Below, in pieces: positions 47,880 through 58,564 of a DNA stretch of 64,000 nucleotides. Source of the DNA: Apostichopus japonicus (lineage: Eukaryota; Echinodermata; Holothuroidea; Aspidochirotida; Stichopodidae); contig NC_092567.1 in assembly GCF_037975245.1 (NCBI RefSeq), positions 6,880,714 to 6,944,713 of the forward strand, in the 5' to 3' direction. The stretch's first letter is position 1. Each line of letters begins with the position of its first letter. The notes beneath the pieces were generated by a model. That model ran no database searches and had not been told where the DNA came from. It saw nothing but the letters and a program-made list of their open reading frames with translations. The position numbers and the translations under genes were made by a program.

Positions 47880-49211
47880 CAGGGGCGTATCCAGGGGGCG
47901 CAACAGGCGCGCCCCCTATTGGTCGTCACCCAAAAAAAAAAAAAGTTTAGCCAAAAAAAAAAAAAATTGATGACGACCTTTATGTGAGATGTCGGTGATC
48001 GCTCAACACCCCCCCCCCCCTCCCGTATGCTTTATTTTTTGTTTGCCAAAAAAGGTTCTGGCGAACTTCGGCGGCATAATAGTTTTGGAAACATAGATGG
48101 TAATTGTGTTTGTATTATCGCGTAGCACAGGGCGTGTATAAGGCCTCTGGGCTGCCTGAGGGAAGCCCATAATAGCTCCGTGCATAACACGTGAGGTTAC
48201 TGTATATCGAGGCAAAAATTTTGACCTGTCCATTCACGAAATTTATTTCTGCTGACCTTTTATGCCTCAAATTTTTTGTGTACAATTTTTCTTGACCTCG
48301 ATTTTCAAATTACTAATCATACTTTGCTAACACGATAAGACGTTATTATAGTATTATAGTATTTAATTTTTAGGCAACGACCGCTCGCGTCAAAACCTCT
48401 TTTTTTTTTGCAAACAACACTGAACACAAGATTTTAAATATCTTGCAGATAAAAGCATTCATTATGCCTATGTTATAAATATTTAAGTCATACTTAAACA
48501 ATTTTTGTACATTTTTTCCAGATAATAGTTAAATACGTTAAATTATTTTTTGATAATTGACATTAAAAGAATACCTATAATGTCACAGATTTTTTTTATC
48601 AGGATTTGGCTAAACCTAAACTGCAGCGGTTTATTACTCAATGCCCCCATCTTTGTAGGGAAAGAAATCAGTCAGTCACTTTTATGCACGATGCGCTGGT
48701 GAGTGGTTCCGTTCCGGTTCGAAGTTTCAACATCTACAGTCGCAAGCATCCACGAAGGATGACATTTCTTAACCCAATGGAAGAGAAGTAATTATCTCTG
48801 CATCGATTTCAGTCAAATTTAGCAGTAATGCAACCACTGTACAGTCAGACCATTTTGCTGTTGTTGCCAAACTTCATGTTGTAAATCATTGATAAACTAA
48901 AGTAAAATTCATAAATTTCTTAAAGGCTTTGATGGTGAAACTTGGCAATCACCAGATTTCCCAGTCGGGCACAAGTTTTACAAACACTAAGTGACATGCC
49001 AGCCATACTAAATTGTGCATTTTGTGTCCATTTTTACTGGAAATGTTGCTTATTATTAAGGTCGAAAAAAAGGATCACATATGGCACCATTTTGCATTTC
49101 AGCCCTTCTTCGAAAGCAAAAATTGTCCACCCCTCCCCTTAGACCCATCCCCCAGGACGGGGATCATTCATGCCTGACGCCCTCTAGTGGAAAATCCTGG
49201 ATACGCCCCTG
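47880..49211. mobile_element. 1.3 kb hAT-like element
   Basis: Perfect 16-bp terminal inverted repeats CAGGGGCGTATCCAGG and CCTGGATACGCCCCTG. Flanks AAACAAAC and CAAACAAT are similar but not equal, so the target duplication is decayed. Poly(A) runs near 47930-47965 and a C run near 48008 sit in the left part. No intact transposase; the interior is AT-rich. Confidence 0.75.
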
Positions 49212-49869
49212 CAAACAATACACATTTCGTCATTACTGTGACCCACATCAATACTGAACATTTTCCAAATTTCCATATCAAAATGTTGGCTACTTTATCC
49301 GGACAATTTTGAATATTTTTGGGAATTTCAACTATTTCTCCAAATTGAAACCCTTTTCTTGAATATCAAGTTTGTCTTAAAATTGCCTTCTTTAATTTAA
49401 CCTGAAATTCTCAACACTAGACTACTTTATCTAAAAATTAAACTTAAGTTCTTCGATTTATTTCGACCTCTTCTTTAATTCCCTTCGTGTAAAATGTCGA
49501 TTTCTTTTTTTGTTTTGAATTTTCGCCTTTTTACTAGAAATTCTTATATCAAAATGTCGATATAAATTTCAATTATTTTATCTCAAAAAATAAACTTTTC
49601 TTGATGAGGATGGTACTAAGTGAAGGGAAGAAGAAAAGGGGGGGGGGGGGGGAGGGTCCACATGAATTGACTATGAACATTATTGGTGAAATGTCGCCAT
49701 AGTATTTAGATTTGAGCAATTACGAGGTAAGTGAAAAGACAAAACATCGTTTGATAGCCTAACACTCTCTTTGCTGCAAAGATTTAGCTGAATAATCCAG
49801 CACTGACATGGAATGTAATTCATTAAAAAAGAGGTTTGGTCGGGAGGGGATAAAACATGTACTCCTTCA
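49212..49869. other. AT-rich spacer with AAAATGTCGAT words
   Basis: Degenerate repeats AAATGTCGAT and AATTTCAA, related to 42255-42410, then a G run of about 14 near 49640-49653. No gene. Confidence 0.5.
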
Positions 49870-50112
49870 CAAGGGGCGTAGCGAGGAATTTGCCATTAAG
49901 CGGAGCTCCACTATAAGTCGGCGCGAAGCGTAGAAGGAAATTTTGGCCGAAAATGCCTCCCAGATCGCTGGAAATGGCACTTCCCGGGCCTTGTTAGTTG
50001 CATCTAAGCATTTTTTATTTTGCAATTTTACTAGCGACATCATAAAAAAATACAAACAATATTCTCAAGGGGAGGGCGGTCGTTCCCCCCCCTCTCCTTG
50101 GCTACGCGCCTG
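49870..50112. mobile_element. 243-bp GGCGCGTAG-family MITE
   Basis: Left end CAAGGGGCGTAGCGAGGAAT; right end, inverted, CAGGCGCGTAGCCAAGG. The interior (GGCGCGAAGCGTAGAAGG, CAGATCGCTGGAAATGGCAC, TTGTTAGTTGCATCTAAGC) follows the family order seen at 24900, 27870 and 43721. Flanks CTCCTTCA and CCTTTAAA do not give a convincing duplication. Confidence 0.75.
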
Positions 50113-51845
50113 CCTTTAAATCATTTGAAACAGACGGTATTCAATTTGTGTTTATTGTTCGTTTATGCATCCACTAGCAGATATTAGGGTGGGGGAATGT
50201 GTACATATGCTTTTGGCCCAAATTGTAACCGTTGGTTGTGGGGGGGGGGCTAACACCCCACCCCTAGGGGAAATGTCAATGATAGTTTGATCTACTTGAT
50301 AGAGGTTGTGTTGTATTATTCACTTCCTCGACACCTTCGTTACTATCCAATTGACGTCAGTTTTTAAACTGTCTGTTTCCACCAGGCATGCATTACGTTA
50401 CGTACATTTATTTCTATTGGCGCAAAAATGTCTGTCATAAATCTCAAATATCACCCGCGAAAAGCTAGGAAACACCTGTCTATGAATATCGGTGACTCAT
50501 GCTATTGAATTACCTGTTCACATATAGGTGTATATCACTAGTGACAATGAATGGTTTAGTGTTATAATAGTGGAGTTGCAGACGTACCATATTCGTGGGG
50601 GTTGTTTGTTACCATTGACTTGTAGAGTGGTTATTAAGATGAATTATTTAATGGAGAGGAACCGCTGTTAATAGTTAAAACAGCAATTATTGATCAGTGA
50701 GATAATTTGACGGTAAGATATAGAGGCATAGGCTAGGATGTGTACAAAGGCCAGGTCAAACTTAGTTAGGTATGCAATAGGCTATAAGTAATAAAGTTAG
50801 GTTATGTTAGAAATCTCAAACATCACCCAGCGAAAATCTAGAATTACTACTTTTAGCAAGAGCTGGACATGCTTAGCAAATCTGAGTCATAAATAATGAA
50901 GATCTTAGCCTAGTTGTCGACTGATTATCAAAAAAGTCAAGTTTAAGCATATCTTAACTATAAAGGAATTGAATAGAACACAATCGAGACACTGAGTTTT
51001 CTTTAGGGATCTTAACTTAAGCAAGGAATAAGACTAGCGATTAACATTGAAGGTGAGCTGATGCTAAACCTTTTCTACGAAAACAATTACTTCATTCTAG
51101 CTAACAAAAAGTATCCATAGACAAACTGTAGAAACTTTGTTATCTCTTCAAAAATCTTAAATCACAGAAAATGATTCAACTCAATTTTAATCGTACATAA
51201 CATTGTCTTTTACTGCTATAGCCTAGGCCTTCATACAAGTAAATCTATGACATTCCAAAATGATTATTATAATCACCAAGCTTACTAAATCTTTTAGGTC
51301 GGACATTTGAGCCAATTATGTGAGAAACCTGCAGTTTTTTACCGAGCAGGCTGACTGAAATAATGTTAGCCTTTTTAATAGCCTAACTTATTATTAGTTA
51401 AATGTTATATACTGAATATGACCTAGAGCTTTGAGTTTGAGCCTCTATAAAACAGTTTTCCAATTAAGTTTAATAATAATAAATGAAATAAATAGTTATT
51501 AAAATGAAACCGTTCGTCCATGTTTTTCCAGAAGCAACTAGATCGTGGTGTTGCACTCACAGCTGGTTTTGTCTTAATTTTGCCCACTTAGTTATAAAAC
51601 CCGTACATCATTTCAAAGCCAATAGACTTATGGCCACATGAAATTAAAAAGTAAAATGGTTTTGAAATTAAAATTGCGCCACTTAATTTACTCAGTAGCA
51701 GACGTAAACCAGAGTCATACCTCTAGTATTAAAAGGGCGCCAGCCTCTCATTAAACTCATTAACTGATTTATCTCTCGTGTTTGTTAATCTACATTTGTC
51801 CGCTAACTGTTCACACCCGCTGAACTCCATAATAACAGAAGATAG
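50113..51845. other. no gene seen upstream of the LTR element
   Basis: AT-rich, with a G run at about 50240-50249. No exon, tandem repeat or inverted element supported. The last five bases, GATAG (51841-51845), are also found immediately upstream of the 3' LTR. Confidence 0.4.
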
Positions 51846-52403
51846 TGTGATGCCGTTGGTCATCGTATATGTCGCCCTCTATTTGTCGTAGGCTACATTA
51901 CGTAATAATTAGAGGTCACGTGATGTCTGCTCACCAGCTCAGCTGAAGCAGACCTCAAGAATTGTGACCAGTCTTCGCTCCCGATCTGAATCGTTCGGTT
52001 CGGTAGTAGCCCTGGCTCCGACCATTGTGGTCGTACTTGTATCTGTCTTGTATTCGTCTTTTATACACTTTTGTACGTATCGTTATAGGACTCTACTTCG
52101 GTATTGAGACCTCGTTTGTGACCATTATCGTTAAGTGCATGTTTTTCTACCTATTATTGAGGGCTTCGTGCCGATGTATTGTTTGTACCGTGGCTGGTTA
52201 TAGTAATAGATTGCGAAATCTACACAGCGCTTGTTCTTTACTCGTTTATCTATGTGTTATATCTTTTGCATGTAATAGCGAGATTTAAGGCTCGTCGTTT
52301 ACTAACATACAACCATCCAAGCCGCATTTGTTTCCATACCACCACCAGTCCTCAGCAGGGAATATTTGGACGCCCCAGAATCTTAGACTGAGTTAGCGTT
52401 ACA
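51846..52403 (+). repeat. 5' long terminal repeat (558 bp)
   Basis: Begins TGTGATGCCG and ends GCGTTACA (TG...CA). Identical by eye to 60038-60595. The shared sequence extends five bases upstream (GATAG), so the boundary could be at 51841. The U3 part contains a TCACGTGA palindrome and a CAGCTG E-box; TTTTATACAC near 52060 is a possible TATA-like element. Short open frames inside (from 52025 and 52179) have non-ATG starts and are not genes. Confidence 0.95.
51916..51923. promoter_or_regulatory. TCACGTGA palindrome in the LTR U3
   Basis: CACGTG core with flanking T and A, the preferred form for MITF/TFE/USF-type bHLH-zip factors. A CAGCTG E-box follows 16 bases later (51940-51945). Both repeat in the 3' LTR. 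They are plausible enhancer sites of the element; binding is inference. Confidence 0.4.
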
Positions 52404-52404
52404 T

Positions 52405-52421
52405 TGGTGGCAAGCGATCGG
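52405..52421 (+). promoter_or_regulatory. candidate tRNA primer-binding site
   Basis: TGGTGGCAAGCGATCGG starts one base after the 5' LTR. It begins with TGG as required for pairing with a tRNA 3' CCA. I could not assign the tRNA from memory. Confidence 0.6.
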
Positions 52422-52440
52422 ATTCTGTTTTCTGTTGAGC

Positions 52441-54480
52441 ATGAATGATTTAATTAGCTTTGATTCGGACACCTGTGTGTCAAGGCAGGAACTGGTTTCC
52501 TGTAGGGAACAGAGTGTTGCACCCTGTTCGGGCTCACAGTTTGAAAACAGAGTTCGCGAAGAACCCACACTTAGTGAGATTCAGAATGGGAATGTTTTGT
52601 GTAATCAGGATTGGATGGTGGTAGATGAGTGCGTCCCCAGTGACGGCGGCTTGGATGGCAGTACGCTACCACGTGAGTATTTTTCAAATTCTCGTAATCA
52701 TTACTTAAATGGGCCTAAGCGTTATAGCGAAGCAAGCTTCGGGGCTGCTAGGTCTCCGTCTGCGACGGGTGACATAAGTATGAGGGTTTCTCGTGATTTT
52801 GAGGAGAGAGAAAGAAACCTGCAGCCCCGGCATGTGGACGATGGTGTGAGTGAGAGGAGGGCAAATTTGCCTCCTACTGAATGCCCTCGTAATTTTATTT
52901 CAAATAGTGTAGTTAAACTTGATCTGGGAAATGGTTTCAGTAGAACTGTGTCTAATAGGGAGAATGCACCGTTGATCAATTTTGGTGATGGTTTATCGTA
53001 TAGAGAAAGGGACACGTCAAGTCCCGCCCATATGGGGGTCAGGCATTCGCAGTCAGGGACTGCAGGGTACAATTTATATCAGTCTAGGGCTGATCATATG
53101 CCATTAGGGGGCGTACCTGGACGAGGTTCCAGGGAAATTGACACAAGAAATGCGACCCAATATGGGGTGGAGGACTTGCAGCCAAGGGCTGCGCGTTACG
53201 AAATTCGTCAGTCTGGGACTGACAGTATGCCACGGGGTGGTGTAACTGGCCCGGGGCCAAGTGGAATTTCGAGGGGTGATTCCCTCTCTAGGATCCGTTA
53301 CCCTAGTGAGGATACAGTGTATAGAGATAAATATTTGATCAGTGGTGCAGGTAATTCTAGGTCAGTTCTAGAGGGGTTAGATAGAGCAGACGATAGGAAA
53401 CGTTATCCTAGTGTAGGCGAATGGTGTAAATGTAATAATTATAGTTACGAATTGGACCACCGTCCCTCCGTAAGTCGCCATGGAGCTGGCCATTATGTGA
53501 ATAGGGAGGCTGGTAGAAGTTATAGGAGAATTGAAGATGATCAACTGAATGATAGGCAAGTTATCAACAACTCGGATAGAAATGTGCAGTTGGGGGAATA
53601 TTCCCCGCCCGTTACATACCATTCTAATGATTTGCCTGTACCTCCCTCAGATTCCCGTATATACCCAAAGAGAACGGAAGTACGCCCCGTAGCATTTGAC
53701 GGGAGTAGTGAATGGAATGATTACATTGTACAGTTTGAATTGATAGCAGAAATGAATAGATGGGATCCCCTTTCTAAAGGAATGCATCTTGCCACTTCCT
53801 TAAGAGGTGAGGCGCTGTCAGTATTAGGCGACCTTGATACCTCGATGCGTCGTAATTACGATTCGCTTGTTGCCGCCCTGTCCAAACGTTTTGGGTCACA
53901 AAATCAAACGGAATTATTCCGTGCTCAGTTAAAGAATAAACAAAGAAAGAAAGGTGAAAACCTTCCAGAATTAGCGCAGTCAGTCCGGAGATTGGTTAAA
54001 TTAGCCTACCCTGAAGCTAAGTATGATTTACAAGAGACCTTGGCAAAAGATCATTTTATTGATGCGCTGGCTGATACTGACATGCGATGGGGAATTTATC
54101 AGTCTCGCCCAAAATGTTTGGACAGCGCAGTAAAAACAGCAATTGAATTTGAAACATTTCAACATGCTGAAAATCAGAGAAATAGTAGAAGGTTACTTAG
54201 ATCTGTGTCAGGCCCCCCTGATACTGACCAGAAACTGGCGAAAGAGGTACAGAGTAATTTAGATCAAGTTGTAGAGAAAATGGTAGCTAAAATCCAGGAA
54301 TGTTTTAAATCGTTAGAGAAGAGTCACGGGAATTTGGAAAAGCCTCGTAAGAGAGAGAGTAGGAAAATGACCAGGGACAACAAGTGTTACAACTGCAAAG
54401 AAGTTGGGCATTTTGCTCGTGATTGTCCAAAACCAAAAGTATCTGATAACAATGGGACAAGTCATAACTCGGGAAACTAG
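52441..54480 (+). CDS. gag: Gag polyprotein (679 aa)
   Basis: The frame is open from TTG at 52435, but the first ATG is 52441, giving 679 aa. Residues 1 to about 400 are hydrophilic, rich in R, S, G and D, with an imperfect internal repeat: two blocks sharing a Q-S-G/R-x-D-x-M-P-x-G-G-V core, at about residues 208-235 and 255-285. From about 405 to 585 is a Ty3-type capsid region (VRPVAFDGSSEWNDY, LRGEALSVLGDL, LSKRFGSQNQTELF, LAKDHFIDAL). A coiled, charged linker follows, then one CCHC zinc knuckle (C649, C652, H657, C662) near the C terminus for RNA packaging. The stop codon at 54478 directly abuts the frameshift heptamer. The family's Gag usually lacks so long an N-terminal extension. Gag would assemble cytoplasmic particles containing the element RNA. 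Confidence 0.93.
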   Translation: MNDLISFDSDTCVSRQELVSCREQSVAPCSGSQFENRVREEPTLSEIQNGNVLCNQDWMVVDECVPSDGGLDGSTLPREYFSNSRNHYLNGPKRYSEASFGAARSPSATGDISMRVSRDFEERERNLQPRHVDDGVSERRANLPPTECPRNFISNSVVKLDLGNGFSRTVSNRENAPLINFGDGLSYRERDTSSPAHMGVRHSQSGTAGYNLYQSRADHMPLGGVPGRGSREIDTRNATQYGVEDLQPRAARYEIRQSGTDSMPRGGVTGPGPSGISRGDSLSRIRYPSEDTVYRDKYLISGAGNSRSVLEGLDRADDRKRYPSVGEWCKCNNYSYELDHRPSVSRHGAGHYVNREAGRSYRRIEDDQLNDRQVINNSDRNVQLGEYSPPVTYHSNDLPVPPSDSRIYPKRTEVRPVAFDGSSEWNDYIVQFELIAEMNRWDPLSKGMHLATSLRGEALSVLGDLDTSMRRNYDSLVAALSKRFGSQNQTELFRAQLKNKQRKKGENLPELAQSVRRLVKLAYPEAKYDLQETLAKDHFIDALADTDMRWGIYQSRPKCLDSAVKTAIEFETFQHAENQRNSRRLLRSVSGPPDTDQKLAKEVQSNLDQVVEKMVAKIQECFKSLEKSHGNLEKPRKRESRKMTRDNKCYNCKEVGHFARDCPKPKVSDNNGTSHNSGN

Positions 54481-54530
54481 TAAAAGCCGGTTCAGCGGGC
54501 CATGAGTCGGCTAGTGGTTCCAAAAGGCCC
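54471..54530 (+). promoter_or_regulatory. -1 programmed ribosomal frameshift signal (slippery site plus pseudoknot)
   Basis: Slippery heptamer G GGA AAC at 54471-54477, in register with the gag codons GGA and AAC, followed immediately by the TAG stop. After a 7-nt spacer (54478-54484), stem 1 pairs 54485-54494 with 54503-54512 (10 bp, two G-U pairs). Stem 2 pairs 54497-54501 (GGGCC) with 54526-54530 (GGCCC), five G-C pairs. Connecting loops are 2, 1 and 13 nt, sterically reasonable for an H-type pseudoknot. Slippage by -1 leads into the pol frame, which is open from 54468. The pairing was found by inspection; folding energy was not computed. Confidence 0.88.
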
Positions 54531-57500
54531 TTTGTTACGTCACTTAGTGAAAAGAATAATAGAGATGGATTGTACGCAAGAATACAAATCCATGGTAGGA
54601 CTTTAGATAGCTTGATTGATACGGGTGCAAATATTTGTGTGGTGAAACGTAGTATGTATCAGGAAATTGTTCAGAGTGCACGGCCAAAGTTAGAGAGAAC
54701 TGGAGAGGACTTGGTTATGGCCGATGATCGAAGTATACCGTTGTTCGGTTGTGGTAATTTTTCATTGAAGATGGGAGATTTTTCGGCCAGCCACCCGGTG
54801 TGGGTTGCAGACATATCTTCTGATTTCATATTAGGGTGTGATTTCCTCTCAAAATACAAGTGCCAAATAGATCTAGGCCTTGGTCAGATAAAAATTGGGA
54901 ATATTGTGGTTCAATGTTTCGGCAACGAGAGATTGAATGCCCCTAGTAACGTAGTGAATAGAATCACGGTAGCTGAGACAGTCTGCATAAGTCCAGGCCA
55001 GGAAATTGTAGTACCAGGTAAACTTGCCAATAAATTAGACGGAACAGAGTTTATTGTAGAGCCTTGTGAAAGTTTTGTAAAGAAACACTCGATTATGGTA
55101 GCTAAAGCTGTGGTTAATCCCCAGAGTCACGTGGTACCAATACGCATGATTAATGTAGATTCAGTGCCGGTCACGGTGTATGAAGGAGTTACGGCGGCCA
55201 CGTGTGAGCCTGTAGAGGAAGTTTTATCGGTACAAAACACGGAGGGTGACACTTCCACTGAGGGTGGGGGAGTCACTGACTTACCACAGCACATTTTAGG
55301 GCTGTACAACTCTTTGGAAGGATCACTTGATGAAAATCAAAAAGCTTCAGTTAGGAGGCTTCTTCTGAAGCATGAGAGTATTTTTGCAAAATGTAAGGAG
55401 GATTTAGGAAGGACTGATATTGTGAAACACAAAATTCCAACTAAAGAGGTGGCCCCTATTAAACAACATGCTAGAAGACTGCCTCTGAATAAAAGAGAGG
55501 ATGCGGCTAACGAGGTTTCAGATATGTTAAAGCGGGGGGTGATTGAACCTTCATCTAGCCCATGGGCGTCTCCAGTTGTATTAGTTAAAAAGAAAGATGG
55601 ATCAACTCGTTTTTGTGTAGATTATCGTAGGCTTAACGATATTACCACTAAAGATAGCTACCCGATCCCTAGAATCGATGACTCCTTAGATAGTCTTAAT
55701 GGCTGCACATGGTTTACGACCCTCGACCTAGCGAGTGGCTACTGGCAGGTCGAAATGGACGAGTCTGATAGGGAAAAGACCGCTTTTATCACCCACAGTG
55801 GTCTATATCAATTTTGTGTCATGCCGTTCGGGCTTTGCAATGCACCAGCCACCTTTGAAAGATTGATGGAGAAAATTTTATCTGGTTTGCAGTGGCAAAC
55901 ATGTTTAGTCTATCTAGACGATGTAATTATTTTTGGAAAGAATTTCGAGGAACACATTGCTGCCATAGATGATGTTTTTACGAGGTTCAAATTAGCGGGA
56001 CTGAAACTGTCGCCTAAGAAATGTTTTCTTTTCAAACAAAAAGTGGAGTTTCTTGGACACGTAGTTAGCAAGGACGGAGTTTCGACTGATCCGTCAAAGG
56101 TGGCTGTTGTTAAAAATTGGCCAAGGCCAAATTGTGTTCGTGACGTGAGAGGATTTGTAGGTTTATGTTCTTATTACAGGAAGTTTGTTAAAAACTTCAC
56201 TCTTATTGCACGTCCTTTACATCGTTTGACAGAAAAGGGAAAAAGATTTCTGTGGAATGAGGAATGCGAAGAAGCATTTAACGCCTTGAAGGTAGCCCTA
56301 ACCTCTACTCCTATATTAGCCTTCCCCACCCCCAGTGACAAGTATATTCTTGACACAGATGCAAGCAATGAAAGCTTGGGTAGTGTTCTCTCTCAAATCC
56401 AGGGAGGAGAAGAAAGAGTAATCGCATATTTTAGTAAATCGTTTAGTAAGGCTGAACGAAGGTATTGCGTAACAAGAAAAGAGTTGTACGCTATAGTAGC
56501 ATCAATTAAACACTTTCACCATTATCTGTACGGTGCTGAATTTCTTGTGCGAACTGACCATGGTGCTTTGAGGTGGTTACTTAATTTTAAACAACCCGAG
56601 GGGCAGATTGCGCGATGGCTTGAAATGCTGGGCACTTATAACTACGAAATTCAGCACCGTCCAGGAAGTAAACACGGGAATGCAGATGCGCTTTCCCGAC
56701 GCCCGTGCGTAGATTGTAGGTATTGCCTCCGTTTAGAGGAAACGGAATTAAGTACAGTAGAAGATCTTGGGGGAAATCTTACTGGACAACAACTCAGTGA
56801 AAGTGAGGGTACCCTTGACACCCACGTATGTACGGTTGTAACCCGTAGTAAAACTAAACAGGGTGGGAGTCAAACTGATAGGCTGGGCGAAATTAGGACA
56901 GATGCTGAGAAGGGGATGGACCCCGCTACATCAGTAGAAAGTCCAACTCAAAGTGGAAAAGATAATGGGCAGGTTGTGCCAGAGATAGTTGCTCCCAGGC
57001 TAGAGCTAGATGGTGCTTGGGTGGACCAGTGGTCTGTAGAAGACATTAGGAAGGCGCAGCAGGGTGATAACGACATCAGTCGAATCATAGACTGGATGGT
57101 TATTTCCAAAGAAAAGCCGCAGTGGTCGCTGATTTCAGCTGAGAACAAGACTTTCAAAACTTACTGGGGTATGTGGAAGGTCTTGTGTCTCAGAAACGGT
57201 ATTCTTTATCGAAAATGGGAATCTGAGTCGGGGAATGAGATCTCCTTGAAATTAGTGGTGGCTAGAAGCATGCGTAATGAGGTAATGTCTTTGTTACATA
57301 GTAATGCCACAGCTGGTCACCTAGGTGTTAAGAAAACTATGAGGAGAGTCCAATCTAGATTTTACTGGGCTGGATATCATAAGGATATAGAGAGATGGTG
57401 TCGGCAATGTGAAAAATGCTCTTCAAGGAAGGGTCCAATTAAATCTCATAGAGCACGTATGCAAAAGTACGTGGTAGGAGCCCCCATGGAAAGAGTGGCC

Positions 57501-58397
57501 ATGGATATATTGGGACCCTTACCAGTTACCGACACGGGAAATAGATATATTTTGTGTGTAGCGGACTACTTTACTAAGTGGACCGAGGCTTATGCGATCC
57601 CAAACCAGGAGGCAGTTACTGTGGCCAGAGTCTTTGTAGAACAGTTTGTGTTGAGGTTCGGTGTTCCCCTACAGTTGCATACTGACCAGGGCCGAAATTT
57701 CGAGTCAAATTTGTTTAAAGAATTAGCACAGCTCCTTGGTATTGATAAAACTCGTACCACAGCCTTTCACCCCCAATCTGATGGCATGGTGGAGCGTTTT
57801 AACAGAACCTTAGAGGCAATGTTATCGGCCGTTGTTTCGGAAAACCAACGTGATTGGGATGAATGGTTGCCCCATGTTACCATGGCGTACCGCTCCTCTG
57901 TTCACGAGACCACGGGAGAGACACCCAGTGTAATGATGTTAGGAAGGGAGATGAATCTCCCAGTTGATCTCCTAGTACCCCCTCCCCATGTTGAAATTAG
58001 TTCAAGTATTAGCTATGTAAGTAAATTGGAAGAAAAACTTAGGACAGTTCATGAAATGGCTAAAATCGAAACAAATGCCTCAGTTGAAAGGCAGAAGAAG
58101 TCCTATGATAGGCTTAGCAATGCCAAAAATTATAACGTCGGTGATAAAGTTTGGCTGTATAACCCCAGTAAAAAAAAAGGACTGTCTCCTAAGTTGCAAA
58201 GATATTGGGAAGGCCCATATTTAATAGTTAATAAGTTATCCGATGTAACTTATCGTATAAAACAGTCGGAACGATCGAGGCCGAAGGTCGTTCACCACGA
58301 TCGTCTTAAATTGTGCTTAGCATCTGGAGAGAGTGTTGAGACCAACAGAGTTGGTGAGGCCTCGTGGTTACGTAAGCGTTACGTAAGCAACGAGTAG
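54477..58397 (+). CDS. pol: Pol polyprotein: protease, reverse transcriptase, RNase H, integrase
   Basis: Expressed by -1 frameshift from gag. The frame is open from 54468 to the TAG at 58395; there is no credible ATG near its start, and the TTG at 54570 is only a reference point (residue 1 below). Protease: LIDTGA (D17), second motif ILGCDF (88-92). Reverse transcriptase about 290-520: D386 in TTLDLASGYW, YLDD at 448-451. RNase H: D597, E638, D663, D706. Integrase: HHCC zinc motif H910, H917, C947, C950; catalytic D979, D1039, E1075 with 35-residue spacing; GPY motif at 1215-1217 in the C-terminal domain. No chromodomain is obvious after it. All catalytic residues are present and there are no stops, so it looks functional. 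A variable linker (about 715-810) separates RNase H from integrase. Confidence 0.96.
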   Translation, partial: LVKAGSAGHESASGSKRPFVTSLSEKNNRDGLYARIQIHGRTLDSLIDTGANICVVKRSMYQEIVQSARPKLERTGEDLVMADDRSIPLFGCGNFSLKMGDFSASHPVWVADISSDFILGCDFLSKYKCQIDLGLGQIKIGNIVVQCFGNERLNAPSNVVNRITVAETVCISPGQEIVVPGKLANKLDGTEFIVEPCESFVKKHSIMVAKAVVNPQSHVVPIRMINVDSVPVTVYEGVTAATCEPVEEVLSVQNTEGDTSTEGGGVTDLPQHILGLYNSLEGSLDENQKASVRRLLLKHESIFAKCKEDLGRTDIVKHKIPTKEVAPIKQHARRLPLNKREDAANEVSDMLKRGVIEPSSSPWASPVVLVKKKDGSTRFCVDYRRLNDITTKDSYPIPRIDDSLDSLNGCTWFTTLDLASGYWQVEMDESDREKTAFITHSGLYQFCVMPFGLCNAPATFERLMEKILSGLQWQTCLVYLDDVIIFGKNFEEHIAAIDDVFTRFKLAGLKLSPKKCFLFKQKVEFLGHVVSKDGVSTDPSKVAVVKNWPRPNCVRDVRGFVGLCSYYRKFVKNFTLIARPLHRLTEKGKRFLWNEECEEAFNALKVALTSTPILAFPTPSDKYILDTDASNESLGSVLSQIQGGEERVIAYFSKSFSKAERRYCVTRKELYAIVASIKHFHHYLYGAEFLVRTDHGALRWLLNFKQPEGQIARWLEMLGTYNYEIQHRPGSKHGNADALSRRPCVDCRYCLRLEETELSTVEDLGGNLTGQQLSESEGTLDTHVCTVVTRSKTKQGGSQTDRLGEIRTDAEKGMDPATSVESPTQSGKDNGQVVPEIVAPRLELDGAWVDQWSVEDIRKAQQGDNDISRIIDWMVISKEKPQWSLISAENKTFKTYWGMWKVLCLRNGILYRKWESESGNEISLKLVVARSMRNEVMSLLHSNATAGHLGVKKTMRRVQSRFYWAGYHKDIERWCRQCEKCSSRKGPIKSHRARMQKYVVGAPMERVAMDILGPLPVTDTGNRYILCVADYFTKWTEAYAIPNQEAVTVARVFVEQFVLRFGVPLQLHTDQGRNFESNLFKELAQLLGIDKTRTTAFHPQSDGMVERFNRTLEAMLSAVVSENQRDWDEWLPHVTMAYRSSVHETTGETPSVMMLGREMNLPVDLLVPPPHVEISSSISYVSKLEEKLRTVHEMAKIETNASVERQKKSYDRLSNAKNYNVGDKVWLYNPSKKKGLSPKLQRYWEGPYLIVNKLSDVTYRIKQSERSRPKVVHHDRLKLCLASGESVETNRVGEASWLRKRYVSNE

Positions 58398-58564
58398 AGT
58401 TATATTTAGTTTTGACCCGGGACTGGTAAACGTTCGCTCTATTAGTGGGTGAAGCCCTGATTCTCCACTGACGCTCACTCTGCTCCCAGAACCGGTGTTG
58501 TCAGAACATAGGCTACATAATTTCATTTTTACTGCTTTATTGTTTTTATTGGAAAGATAGAGCA

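Noticed and set aside
52025-52391. 87- and 70-codon open frames, repeated at 60217-60583
   Set aside because: They lie wholly inside the LTRs and start with non-ATG codons, so they are not independent genes.
52435-52440. TTG codon as Gag start
   Set aside because: An ATG lies two codons downstream at 52441 and is the expected start in a eukaryote.
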